From JBECKR01 sp040235415 (GTDB lineage: Bacteria; Acidobacteriota; Polarisedimenticolia; Polarisedimenticolales; Polarisedimenticolaceae), in contig JBECKR010000216.1 of the NCBI GenBank assembly GCA_040235415.1, forward strand, positions 1 through 30,803: 30,803 nt of DNA. The letters run 5' to 3'. The position numbers and the translations under genes were made by a program. This document shows positions 23,484 to 30,803 of the stretch, in pieces. A model generated the notes under the pieces. The model ran no database searches, was not told where the DNA came from, and saw only the letters and a program-made list of their open reading frames with translations. Every line of letters starts with the position of its first letter. Within the stretch, counting starts at the first letter, position 1.

Positions 23484-25184
23484 TCAGATGACGGACACTT
23501 CCTGGTAGGTGCCGAACACCGGAACCAGCGCCTGGGAGATCTCCTGCACCGTGGCGTACTCGCGCACCGCGTCCAGCATCAGCGGCAGGAGGTTCTCGTC
23601 GCCCTCCGCTCCCCGACGCATGGCGGCGAGGCTCGCCTCGAGGCGAGACGCGTCGCGCCGAGCCTTGATCTCCTCGAGTCGACGAAGCTGGGCTTCCTCC
23701 ACTTCGGGTCCGACCTTGAGGGTCTCGGGGCGAGAGCGCTCGGCCATGCCGTATCGGTTGACGCCGACCACGGTCTTCGCGCCATCGTCCACCTGGCGCT
23801 GATAGCGATACGCCGCGTCGGCGATCTCCTTCTGCGGGAACCCGGTCTCGATCGACGCGACGATCCCGCCCTGGCGGTCGATCCGCTCGATGTAGTCCAT
23901 GGCCTCGCGCTCCATCCGGTCGGTCAGCGCCTCGACGAAGTACGATCCGCCGAGCGGGTCGATGGTGTTCGCGACGCCCGACTCCTCCGCGATGATCTGC
24001 TGCGTTCGGAGCGCGATCGTCACGGCCTCCTCGCTCGGCAGTGCCAGGGTCTCGTCCAGGGAGTTCGTGTGGAGCGATTGCGTCCCTCCGAGCACGGCCG
24101 CTAGCGCCTGAATCGCGACGCGCACGACGTTGTTGTAGGGCTGCTGCGCCGTCAGCGAGAACCCGGCGGTCTGCGTGTGGAACCGGCACGTCCACGACCG
24201 CGGATCCTTCGCCCCGAAGCGCTCTCGCATGATCCTCGCCCACATCCGGCGCGCCGCTCGCATCTTGCAGATCTCTTCGAAGAAGTCGTTGTGCGAGTTC
24301 CAGAAGAACGACAGCCGGGGCGCGAACGCGTCGACGTCGAGGCCCGCGTCGATACCCGCCCGGACGTATCCGATACCGTCGGCGATCGTGAACGCGAGCT
24401 CCTGCACGGCGGTCGATCCCGCTTCCCGGATGTGGTAGCCGGAAATCGAGATCGTGTTCCACTTCGGAACGCTTCGTGCACAGAACGACATGAGGTCGGT
24501 GATGATCCGCATGCTCGGTCGCGGCGGATAGATCCACTCCTTCTGCGCGATGTACTCCTTCAGGATGTCGTTCTGAAGCGTCCCCGTCAGCTTCTCGAAC
24601 GGCACCCCCTGCTTCTCCGCGACCGCGAGGTACATGCAGAAGATCACCGCGGCCGGCGCGTTGATCGTCATCGACGTCGACACGCGGTCGAGCGGGATGC
24701 CCTCGAACAGCGTCTCCATGTCCGCGAGCGTGTCGACCGCGACCCCTTCCTTGCCGACCTCGCCCCGAGCGAGCGCGTCGTCGCTGTCCCGCCCCATCAG
24801 GGTCGGGAGGTCGAAGGCGACCGACAGCCCGGTCTGGCCGTGCTCCAGGAGGTATTTGAAGCGCCGGTTGGTGTCTTCGGCCGACCCGAAGCCCGCGAAC
24901 TGGCGCATCGTCCAGAGCCGTCCGCGGTACATCGTCGGGTGGATGCCGCGGGTGTACGGATACTCGCCCGGAAAGCCGAGGCGGTCCGCCGAATCCCAGT
25001 CCGGGCCGAGATCCTCCGCGGTGTACAGGCGGTCGATCTCCAGGCTCGACACGGTGGTGAACTCGGCGCCGCGCTCGGGTGCGCGCCGCAGCGCGCGCTC
25101 GAGCGTGCCGCGTTCCCACTCCGCCCGCGTGCGGCTGCGAGTCGTCGGCGGCCCTCCCCCGCGGCGGGCGTTGCCGTCGCTCAT
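23484..25184 (-). CDS. icmA: Large subunit of a B12-dependent acyl-CoA mutase, isobutyryl-CoA-mutase type by active-site residues
   Basis: Radical enzyme subunit that rearranges the carbon skeleton of an acyl-CoA (isobutyryl- to n-butyryl-CoA, if the type is right). The 566-residue protein spans the TIM-barrel catalytic domain only; the B12 domain is the separate downstream gene. Hallmarks are TMRQFAGFGSAED, GTLQNDILKE, SISGYHIREAGS and QSLHTNSLDE. At the two substrate-specifying positions, methylmalonyl-CoA mutase has Tyr89 and Arg207; this protein has Phe96 and Gln214, as in IcmA. The ATG at 25184 has GGGGAGG at good spacing. It is the first gene of the long operon ending at comEC. No MeaB-type chaperone is seen in the window. 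A related specificity, such as pivalyl-CoA, cannot be excluded. Confidence 0.85.
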   Translation of the reverse strand: MSDGNARRGGGPPTTRSRTRAEWERGTLERALRRAPERGAEFTTVSSLEIDRLYTAEDLGPDWDSADRLGFPGEYPYTRGIHPTMYRGRLWTMRQFAGFGSAEDTNRRFKYLLEHGQTGLSVAFDLPTLMGRDSDDALARGEVGKEGVAVDTLADMETLFEGIPLDRVSTSMTINAPAAVIFCMYLAVAEKQGVPFEKLTGTLQNDILKEYIAQKEWIYPPRPSMRIITDLMSFCARSVPKWNTISISGYHIREAGSTAVQELAFTIADGIGYVRAGIDAGLDVDAFAPRLSFFWNSHNDFFEEICKMRAARRMWARIMRERFGAKDPRSWTCRFHTQTAGFSLTAQQPYNNVVRVAIQALAAVLGGTQSLHTNSLDETLALPSEEAVTIALRTQQIIAEESGVANTIDPLGGSYFVEALTDRMEREAMDYIERIDRQGGIVASIETGFPQKEIADAAYRYQRQVDDGAKTVVGVNRYGMAERSRPETLKVGPEVEEAQLRRLEEIKARRDASRLEASLAAMRRGAEGDENLLPLMLDAVREYATVQEISQALVPVFGTYQEVSVI

Positions 25185-25202
25185 CGCGGACCTCCCCTTC
25201 CG

Positions 25203-25241
25203 GGTCCCGAAGGGACCGAGGCGGGCCGCGCTCGGAGCGCG
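25203..25241 (-). promoter_or_regulatory. Two tandem hairpins in the icmA leader
   Basis: Two perfect 6-bp stems with 3-base loops lie between the predicted transcription start and the Shine-Dalgarno site: GGTCCC/GGGACC at 25203-25217 and CGCGCT/AGCGCG at 25227-25241. There is no U run, so they are not an obvious terminator. Their role is unknown. Confidence 0.45.
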
Positions 25242-25271
25242 CCCCGCTTGCTACAAGTGAAGTGAAGAAAG

Positions 25272-25300
25272 AACTTACCAGGGACGCGGGCGACGGTCAA
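25272..25300 (-). promoter_or_regulatory. Sigma-70-type promoter of the icmA-to-comEC unit
   Basis: Minus-strand TTGACC (25300-25295) and TAAGTT (25277-25272) with a 17-base spacer. The predicted transcript starts near 25265 and has a leader of about 80 nt. No further convincing promoter was seen between here and comEC. Confidence 0.7.
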
Positions 25301-25331
25301 GCCGCGACGGCGAGGGCGGCCGCGCCCCGCC

Positions 25332-25907
25332 TCAGAACTCCGGGTCCACGAGCCCGAAGCGTCCGTCGCCGAGTCGGTGGATGACGTTCACGCGATAAGT
25401 CATGGCGTCGCGGTATACGAGGACATCCTCGCCGGTCGATTCGAGCTCCATCGCGGCGTCCTCGGGCGAGAGCGGCTTCAGGCGGTATCGCCGGCTGCGG
25501 ACGATGCGGCCGGGCGGCTCTTCCTCCGCGTGCGCCGGGTCGGCCTCCGCGGTCTCCGGGGAAGCGGTCGCGGCCTCGATCGCGAGCGCCGCCTGGGGCA
25601 GGCGCGTCGCGTCGCGGCGCTTGCGCGCGGTACGCTTGTCCTTGCTCCGCCTGATCTGCTTTTCGATCTTGTCGACGACCTCGTTGATCGACGCGTACAG
25701 GTCGCCGGTCTCCTCCTGGCCCGAGAACAGCCCTCGCCGGCTCTTGACCTGGATTTCGGCGACGTGGCGGTGCTTCTCGATGAACAACACGACGTGCGCG
25801 TCGACCGGTCCGTCGAGCAGCTTGCTGAGCTTCCCGAGCTTGTCGGCCGCGAACTCACGCAGAGCGGGCGTGATCTCGATGTGACGGCCCGTGATGTCGA
25901 TGTTCAT
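25332..25907 (-). CDS. hpf: Ribosome hibernation-promoting factor, long form
   Basis: Stationary-phase protein that blocks and pairs ribosomes. The 191-residue product has the N-terminal HPF/YfiA RNA-binding domain (MNIDITGRHIEITPALREFA through VDKIEKQIRRSKDK, residues 1-100). A variable Ala/Glu/Pro linker follows, then the C-terminal dimerisation domain (LKPLSPEDAAMELE and MTYRVNVIHRLGDGRFGLVD). That C-terminal domain identifies the long form, which makes 100S ribosome dimers without RMF. The ATG at 25907 has AGGAGG about 10 nt upstream and lies 17 nt after rpoN. The lptB-rpoN-hpf order is widely conserved. Confidence 0.95.
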   Translation of the reverse strand: MNIDITGRHIEITPALREFAADKLGKLSKLLDGPVDAHVVLFIEKHRHVAEIQVKSRRGLFSGQEETGDLYASINEVVDKIEKQIRRSKDKRTARKRRDATRLPQAALAIEAATASPETAEADPAHAEEEPPGRIVRSRRYRLKPLSPEDAAMELESTGEDVLVYRDAMTYRVNVIHRLGDGRFGLVDPEF

Positions 25908-25924
25908 GGGGACGGCGCCTCCTG

Positions 25925-27352
25925 TCACTTGAACGTCTGTTTTCGCAGGTTGGAGGAGGGGATCTTGAGCTCCTCGCGGTACTTCGCCACGGTACGGCGC
26001 GCTATCTGGAGCCCCTCGGTCTTGAGGATCTTGACGATCGCGGCGTCGGACAGCGGGTGTTTCCCGTCCTCCGCCGCAATGATCCTCTTGATGCGATCCT
26101 TGACCGTGAGGCTCGATACGCTCTCGCCACCGCCCCGCGTGGCGATGCCGCTGTGGAAGAAGAATCGCATCTCGAACAGTCCGCGATGCGTGTGCATGTA
26201 CTTGTTGTTGACGACCCGGCTGACGGTGGACTCGTGCATGCCGATGTCCTCGGCGACGTCCTTCAGAACCAACGGGCGCAGCCGCTCGATTCCGAAGTCC
26301 AGGAATTCCCGCTGGAACTTCACGATCGAGGTCGCGACCTTGTAGATCGTGCGCTGGCGCTCCTCGAGGCTCTTGATCAGTCGGAACGCGGACCGCAGCT
26401 TGTTGCGGACGAAGTCCTTCGCCTCGGGTCCCGCCCCCGAACGCGATCCCTTCTCGAGCATCCTGCGGTACACCGGACTCACCCGCAGCCGCGGCAGTCC
26501 GTCCTCGTTCAGGAGAATCTGGTAGTCGTCGTCGATCTTGACGACGTAGACGTCCGGCAGGACGTAGCGGTTGTTGGCGGTGTTGTAGCGCTGGCCCGGG
26601 CGCGGATCGAGTCCCCGGATGATCTCGATCTCCGCCTCGAGATCCTCCATGGTGAGCCCCAGTGTCTCCGCCAACTCCTTGAAGCGGCGGTTCTGGAGCT
26701 TGTCGAGATGGTGGCGCACGATCGTCTCGGCGGGAGTGCCGTCCTCGCCGAGGTAGCGGAGCTGCACCACGAGGCACTCGACGAGATCCCGCGCCGCCAC
26801 GCCCACCGGGTCGAAGCTCTGGACGACCTCGAGGGTCGAAGCGACGTCGTCCGCCGAGTACTCGCCCATCGCGGCGATCTCGTCCAACGTCGCCCGGAGG
26901 TAGCCGTCCTCGTTGAGGTTCCCGATGATCGCGCGACCGATCTCCTTCTGGACCGGCGACGTCGCGTTCATGTCGAGCTGCCAGGTAAGGTGGTCCGCGA
27001 GATCCTGGGGCTTCGTCAGCGTGTTCTCGAACGACGGCAGGTCCTCCGAGGGCGCCGGCCGCGACGGGGGCACGTAGCCCGTGTCGACGTCCTGGAAGTA
27101 CGACTCGTAGTCGATGTCGGAGAACGGGTCGCGCTCGTCCTTGGCGGGAGCCTCCTCGGCCTCCTGACGTTCCGCCGTCGGCGCCGATTCGAGCTGCGCC
27201 TCCTCGAGGACGGGGTTTTCCAGCAGCTCCTGCTGGATCTCCTCGACGAGCTCGAGCTTCGACATCTGCAGCAGCTTGATCGCTTGCTGCAGCGAGGGCG
27301 TCATGACGAGCCGTTGACTCATCCGGACGCTGAGTTTCTGCTCGAGAGCCAT
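25925..27352 (-). CDS. rpoN: RNA polymerase sigma-54 factor
   Basis: Alternative sigma factor that recognises -24/-12 promoters and needs an ATP-driven activator. The 475-residue protein has the Gln/Leu-rich activator-interacting region (residues 1-50, RLVMTPSLQQAIKLLQ). An acidic region II of about 70 residues comes next, followed by the core-binding domain. The DNA-binding domain carries the helix-turn-helix KDVAEDIGMHESTVSRVV and the RpoN box ARRTVAKYR (residues 451-459). I used the ATG at 27352; a GTG two codons earlier (27358) is possible. It starts 10 nt after lptB. A candidate target promoter lies in this same window at 12521-12536. Confidence 0.97.
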   Translation of the reverse strand: MALEQKLSVRMSQRLVMTPSLQQAIKLLQMSKLELVEEIQQELLENPVLEEAQLESAPTAERQEAEEAPAKDERDPFSDIDYESYFQDVDTGYVPPSRPAPSEDLPSFENTLTKPQDLADHLTWQLDMNATSPVQKEIGRAIIGNLNEDGYLRATLDEIAAMGEYSADDVASTLEVVQSFDPVGVAARDLVECLVVQLRYLGEDGTPAETIVRHHLDKLQNRRFKELAETLGLTMEDLEAEIEIIRGLDPRPGQRYNTANNRYVLPDVYVVKIDDDYQILLNEDGLPRLRVSPVYRRMLEKGSRSGAGPEAKDFVRNKLRSAFRLIKSLEERQRTIYKVATSIVKFQREFLDFGIERLRPLVLKDVAEDIGMHESTVSRVVNNKYMHTHRGLFEMRFFFHSGIATRGGGESVSSLTVKDRIKRIIAAEDGKHPLSDAAIVKILKTEGLQIARRTVAKYREELKIPSSNLRKQTFK

Positions 27353-27362
27353 CGGCACCTAC

Positions 27363-28121
27363 TCAGTGCAGCCTGAAATGTTCACCGAGATACACGGCCC
27401 GGACCTCACCGTCGGCGGCAAGCTCCGCAGGGGTCCCGTGCCGGAAGATGCGACCCTGGCTGATAATATAGGCGCGGTCGGTTATCTGTAAAGTCTCGCG
27501 GACGTTATGGTCCGTGATGAGCACGCCGAGCCCTTTCTCCTTGAGCCGCATGACGATGCGCTGGAGGTCGGAGACGGCGATCGGATCGATGCCCGCGAAC
27601 GGCTCGTCCAACAGCATGTAGCGGGGCTCGCTCGCGAGGGCGCGCGCGATCTCCGCCCGCCGCCGCTCGCCCCCCGACAGCTGGTAGCCTGCGGACCCGG
27701 CGACCTTCTCGAGCCCGAACTCGCGGAGAAGCGACTGACAGCGTTCCCGCGATTCGCGTGCCCGGAGACCGCGGAGCTCGAGGATCGCGAGGATGTTCTG
27801 CTCGACCGACATGCGCCGGAAGATGGACGCTTCCTGCGGGAGGTATCCCACGCCGTGCCTCGCCCGCAGGTACATCGGCAACGCCGTGATATCGCGGCCG
27901 TCGAGCATCACGCGACCGTCGTTCGGCGGCACCAGGCCCAGGATGAGGTGGAACGACGTCGTCTTGCCGGCGCCGTTGGGACCGAGCAGTCCGACGACCT
28001 CGCCGGGACAGATGTGCAGCGAGACGCCTCCGACCACGTTCCGCCCACGGAAAGCCTTGCGGAGCTCGATCCCCGCCAGGCCACGTCCGTCGTAGCAGTC
28101 GGTGCACTCCGCGGTCGTCAT
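27363..28121 (-). CDS. lptB: Lipopolysaccharide export ABC transporter ATP-binding protein LptB
   Basis: Cytoplasmic ATPase that powers extraction of LPS from the inner membrane with LptF and LptG. The 252-residue protein has Walker A GPNGAGKTT, Q-loop YLPQEASIFRRMS (typical of LptB), signature LSGGERRRAEIARAL, Walker B YMLLDEPFAGIDP and the switch histidine in ITDHNVRETL. It has about 15 residues before the usual family start, including a Cys-x2-Cys pair (AECTDCYDG). The ATG at 28121 is 19 nt after the lptC/A stop; a longer frame to 28169 would overlap that gene. lptF and lptG are not in this window. Confidence 0.94.
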   Translation of the reverse strand: MTTAECTDCYDGRGLAGIELRKAFRGRNVVGGVSLHICPGEVVGLLGPNGAGKTTSFHLILGLVPPNDGRVMLDGRDITALPMYLRARHGVGYLPQEASIFRRMSVEQNILAILELRGLRARESRERCQSLLREFGLEKVAGSAGYQLSGGERRRAEIARALASEPRYMLLDEPFAGIDPIAVSDLQRIVMRLKEKGLGVLITDHNVRETLQITDRAYIISQGRIFRHGTPAELAADGEVRAVYLGEHFRLH

Positions 28122-28140
28122 GCCGGCTCGCTTCTCTCCC

Positions 28141-30087
28141 TCAAGAGTCCGAGGTCTTGATCCGCGCACGTTCCTGACCGCCGGACTCGACCTCGAGCGT
28201 CCCGGTATCCAAGCGATAGCGTAGCACCCGCCCCTGCGTGGTCCCGCCGCGCTCGCCGAGGCGCGTCACGGTTGCTTGTCGGGCGTCGCCGAACAGCCTC
28301 ACCGTCGAAGTCTTCGGCACGTACTCGGCCCGGTCCGCGCTCCCCTGGACCGGCTGCGGCATTCCGTCGCGGGCGATCGACCGGAACTCGATGCGGACGT
28401 CCTTGAACGCCCTCAAGTCCTCGATCCCGCGGTTGCCGGCGTCGAGCCGAATCTCGAGGCGATCGCATTCGAGCCACCCCTCGGCCTGTCTCACCCGAAC
28501 CGACCCGGAGTACTCCGCGATCCCGTCCGCTCCGCGGTACCGCAGCCGATCGGAGGAAACCTGGACGTAGTCCGCCTCGGTTGCGGCCCTGCTCTCGAGC
28601 CGCGGGATCCGCGTCGCGACGTCGCCGTCCGCCGCGAGCTCTTCCCCCGCCTGGTGCAGCTCCACCTCGTCCGCGGACAGGTGCCGCTCGCCCTGCCAAC
28701 CGCGGACCGATCCGGAGAACTTCACGACGTCCCCGGTCGCCGAGCTGTTCATGCTGCGCGCGACGAAGTGCACCGCGTCGCCGCCCGCGAAGAATCCTGC
28801 CGATCGTGGCTCGTCGCCGCTGGCGGCCGGCAGGAGCGTCGCCTCGACCCGGCCGTCGGCGTCGACGTACGCCGTGCCGGGCCGAGTGACGAGCCGGTCG
28901 GCGGATACGCGATAGCGGGAGCTGGCGAGGCGCGCGCGGCGGTCGCCACGCTGCACGAGCACGAGCTCGGCCCCGGAGGGCCCCGGGCGAAGCTCCGCCT
29001 CCGCGGCCTGCGCCGCGGTGTCCGGGGCGTCGAATCGGACGTCCCCGCGGGCGCGTCCCGAGACGATCTGGCCGCGTCCATCGGTCCGAACTCGAACCCG
29101 GTCGGCCTGGAGCGTCGCGGGTCCGCTCGGGGCCGCACCGCGCGCCGACACGTTGCCCTCCGCCTCGTAGTCCCAGCCGGGGGCCCCGTCCGCGGGCCTC
29201 GAAGCGTGCACGCGATCCGCCGAGAGTCCCCTCGTCCCCTGCTCGACGACGGCGTGACCTCCGAGCACGAGGTCGGAGGGGCGCCCGTCGTCACCCCACT
29301 GCATCGTGAGGTCGTCCGCCTGGAACCACGTGGCGGGCGCATCCGGGCTGCGTCCCTTTCCGGTCACCCCGCCCGTGGCGTCGACGCGCTGCAGGCGCTC
29401 GTCGGGACCGCCGCGGCGCGCGGTCATCCGCGGCGCGGCGATCCGCGTTTCCCCGCGGGTCAGCTCGACACCGCCGTCGAGCTCGACGACGTCGCTGCCC
29501 TCGACGAACGTGGCCTGCGCCGCTCGCAGCACGGCGCCGTCGGTCGATCGTAGCTCGAGCCCCTCGAACCGCGTTGGCTGGCCGTCCAGCCCGTAGACCA
29601 GCGCGTCGGCCCTGCCGTCGTATCCGGGGGCCGAGAAGCGCACATCGCCCTCGGAGCGCGCCTCACCCGCCGCCTCGTCGACCTCGAGGGTGGGCAGCGA
29701 CAGCCGCATTCCGGCCTCGGGATCCCGAACGTCGATGCCGCCGTGCACGCGGACGATGCGCTTGCCCGGCTCGCCCTCGATGTCCGCGGTGTCGGCGCGG
29801 ACGATCAGGGGAGACGCGTCCTTCCGGGAGACCTCGAGCCGCTCGACCCCCTCGACGCGCTGCTCGCCGTCTCGCGACTCGGAATACGATCGCGCGTTGA
29901 TGCGGAACAGCTGGCGCGCGCCCTCGATGTCGACGACCTGGATGCCCTCCGCACGCGCGCCCGCCTCGCGCGCCGCCTCGGGGACGCCGAGCGGTTCCGG
30001 CCGCCTCCGGAGCTCGAGAACCACGAGCACCACGAACGGGACCAGGAGCAGCGGGAGCAAGATGCGGAAGAACCGCAGTCGTCGCAC
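28141..30087 (-). CDS. LptC-LptA-like fusion, periplasmic LPS transport protein
   Basis: Predicted bridge for LPS between the inner-membrane exporter and the outer membrane. The 648-residue protein starts with one membrane anchor (about residues 5-22, FRILLPLLLVPFVVLVVLEL). The first periplasmic part resembles LptC (RLEVSRKDASPLIVRADTAD). After it come several OstA/LptA-like beta-jellyroll stretches, recognisable by repeated phrases of the type LSADRV, LQADRVRV, LSADEVELHQ and LECDRLEI, each followed by a short strand pair. E. coli LptC and LptA together have about 375 residues, so this protein is much longer. I chose the GTG at 30087 (VRRLRFFRILL), with GGGGAAG upstream. Its position directly before lptB supports the call. 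The domain count is an estimate. Confidence 0.82.
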   Translation of the reverse strand: MRRLRFFRILLPLLLVPFVVLVVLELRRRPEPLGVPEAAREAGARAEGIQVVDIEGARQLFRINARSYSESRDGEQRVEGVERLEVSRKDASPLIVRADTADIEGEPGKRIVRVHGGIDVRDPEAGMRLSLPTLEVDEAAGEARSEGDVRFSAPGYDGRADALVYGLDGQPTRFEGLELRSTDGAVLRAAQATFVEGSDVVELDGGVELTRGETRIAAPRMTARRGGPDERLQRVDATGGVTGKGRSPDAPATWFQADDLTMQWGDDGRPSDLVLGGHAVVEQGTRGLSADRVHASRPADGAPGWDYEAEGNVSARGAAPSGPATLQADRVRVRTDGRGQIVSGRARGDVRFDAPDTAAQAAEAELRPGPSGAELVLVQRGDRRARLASSRYRVSADRLVTRPGTAYVDADGRVEATLLPAASGDEPRSAGFFAGGDAVHFVARSMNSSATGDVVKFSGSVRGWQGERHLSADEVELHQAGEELAADGDVATRIPRLESRAATEADYVQVSSDRLRYRGADGIAEYSGSVRVRQAEGWLECDRLEIRLDAGNRGIEDLRAFKDVRIEFRSIARDGMPQPVQGSADRAEYVPKTSTVRLFGDARQATVTRLGERGGTTQGRVLRYRLDTGTLEVESGGQERARIKTSDS

Positions 30088-30091
30088 GGAA

Positions 30092-30803
30092 CTACTTCCC
30101 CGGGAACGCCGCCTTGCGCTTCTCGAGGAAGGCGGCGGTGCCCTCGCGCATGTCGGCGGTCGCGAAACACAGGCCGAACATCGCCGCCTCGGTGCGCATC
30201 GCTTCGGGCTGCGCGACCTCGCCGCCCGACAGGATCGCCTCGATCGCACGGGCCTGCGCGGTCGGGCTCTTGGCCCGCAGGACCGCCGCGTAGGACTCGA
30301 CGGCCCCGTGGAGATCGGCCGCCGGAACGACGCGGTTCACGAGTCCGATGCGATGCGCCTCGGCGGCGTCGATCGTCTCCCCAGACAGGATGAGATCGAG
30401 CGCGCGCCCCCGTCCGACGATGCGCTGGAGCCGCTGCGTTCCCCCTGCGCCCGGGATCAAGCCGAGGTTGACCTCGGGCTGTCCGAACCGGGCCGTATCC
30501 GCCGCGATCCGGACGTGGCACGCCATCGCGAGCTCACAGCCGCCGCCGAGCGCGTAGCCGTTGACCGCGGCGACGACCGGCTTGCCGAGTCGTTCGAGAC
30601 GGTCGAGCGTGTCCTGCAGGAAGCGCGCGAACGCCTCCCCTTCGCGGGCGTCGAGCGTCGACATTTCGCGGATGTCCGCCCCGGCCACGAACGCCTTCTC
30701 GCCCGCGCCGGTCAGGATCAGCACCCGGACCGCGCCGTCGGTCCGGGCCGACTCGAGGACCTGCTCGAGCTCGCGTAGCGTCTCGGTGTTCAGGGCATTC
30801 AGG
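30092..30803 (-). CDS. Enoyl-CoA hydratase/isomerase family protein, 5' end beyond the window
   Basis: Crotonase-fold enzyme, probably hydrating 2-enoyl-CoA in fatty-acid or butyryl-CoA metabolism. The visible 236 residues begin with LNALNTETLRELEQVLESA, the usual segment about 20 residues from the N-terminus. Then come the oxyanion-hole motif AFVAGADIREM, GYALGGGCELAMACHVRIA (first catalytic Glu) and FGQPEVNLGLIPGAGGTQRL (second catalytic Glu). Both glutamates are present, so hydratase activity is expected. The reading frame runs off the right edge of the window. The gene ends 4 nt before the lptC/A start, so it probably shares the lpt-rpoN-hpf transcript; no functional link is obvious. Confidence 0.93.
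   Translation of the reverse strand, partial: LNALNTETLRELEQVLESARTDGAVRVLILTGAGEKAFVAGADIREMSTLDAREGEAFARFLQDTLDRLERLGKPVVAAVNGYALGGGCELAMACHVRIAADTARFGQPEVNLGLIPGAGGTQRLQRIVGRGRALDLILSGETIDAAEAHRIGLVNRVVPAADLHGAVESYAAVLRAKSPTAQARAIEAILSGGEVAQPEAMRTEAAMFGLCFATADMREGTAAFLEKRKAAFPGK

Noticed and set aside
23484..25184. Plain methylmalonyl-CoA mutase call for the large subunit.
   Set aside because: The fold is right, but the Tyr and Arg that define methylmalonyl specificity are Phe and Gln here, so an isobutyryl-type call fits better.
24177..25265. A 362-residue plus-strand open frame opposite icmA.
   Set aside because: It is the antisense shadow of a well-supported gene and includes the icmA leader and Shine-Dalgarno region.
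25308..25331. GC-rich inverted repeat directly after the hpf stop codon as a terminator.
   Set aside because: No U tract follows and the stem is short. GC-rich DNA gives such matches by chance, and it lies just before the icmA promoter.

Overview
This is a GC-rich (roughly 70% by eye) bacterial chromosomal window, densely packed with housekeeping genes, nearly all on the minus strand. Only the HU/IHF-like gene and an M50 protease gene run on the plus strand. An LptB/LptC-LptA lipopolysaccharide exporter, RpoN, an MglA-type GTPase, PEGA-domain and FHA proteins and a CoA mutase pair suggest a Gram-negative from a deep-branching, complex phylum. Acidobacteriota is my best guess; Myxococcota-like or Eisenbacteria-like lineages are possible. 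The phylum is inferred from gene content only. I see no tRNA, rRNA, CRISPR array, insertion sequence or prophage, and no gene-free stretch over 300 bases.

Layout from left to right (minus-strand units are transcribed right to left). Positions 38-5272: trpS-scpA-scpB-rluB, joined by 4-8 nt overlaps, followed by rpsA with its own promoter. Positions 5391-6800: a gene for a cyclic-nucleotide-binding/FHA signalling protein and a small secreted protein. Positions 6912-9521: an MglA-like GTPase with a very long acidic tail and a secreted HEAT-like protein. Positions 9656-10999: der (EngA). Positions 11189-11458 (+): an HU/IHF-type DNA-binding protein, divergent from der. Positions 11469-12482: a secreted PEGA-domain protein preceded by a good sigma-54 (-24/-12) promoter match. 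Positions 12630-13613 (+): a membrane-embedded M50 metalloprotease.

Positions 13359-25184 look like one long operon: icmA-icmB (B12-dependent acyl-CoA mutase), a response regulator, valS, nadC, birA, coaX, a low-molecular-weight phosphatase, an unrecognised gene and comEC. Three consecutive genes make or attach cofactors (NAD, biotin, CoA). comEC carries an apparent +1 frameshift at a run of six G. Positions 25332-30803: the conserved lptC/A-lptB-rpoN-hpf block, with an enoyl-CoA hydratase gene upstream that is cut by the window edge.

Seven sigma-70-type promoters could be read directly, all with a 17-base spacer. In two of them the -35 box contains the stop codon of the upstream gene.

I did not find a clearly new multi-gene system. 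The points most worth checking are the isobutyryl-CoA-mutase-type active site in a gene that would normally be called methylmalonyl-CoA mutase, the four-cysteine iron-sulfur motif in TrpRS, the sigma-54 promoter next to a G9 tract at the PEGA gene, the tailed MglA, the LptC-LptA fusion and the comEC frameshift.
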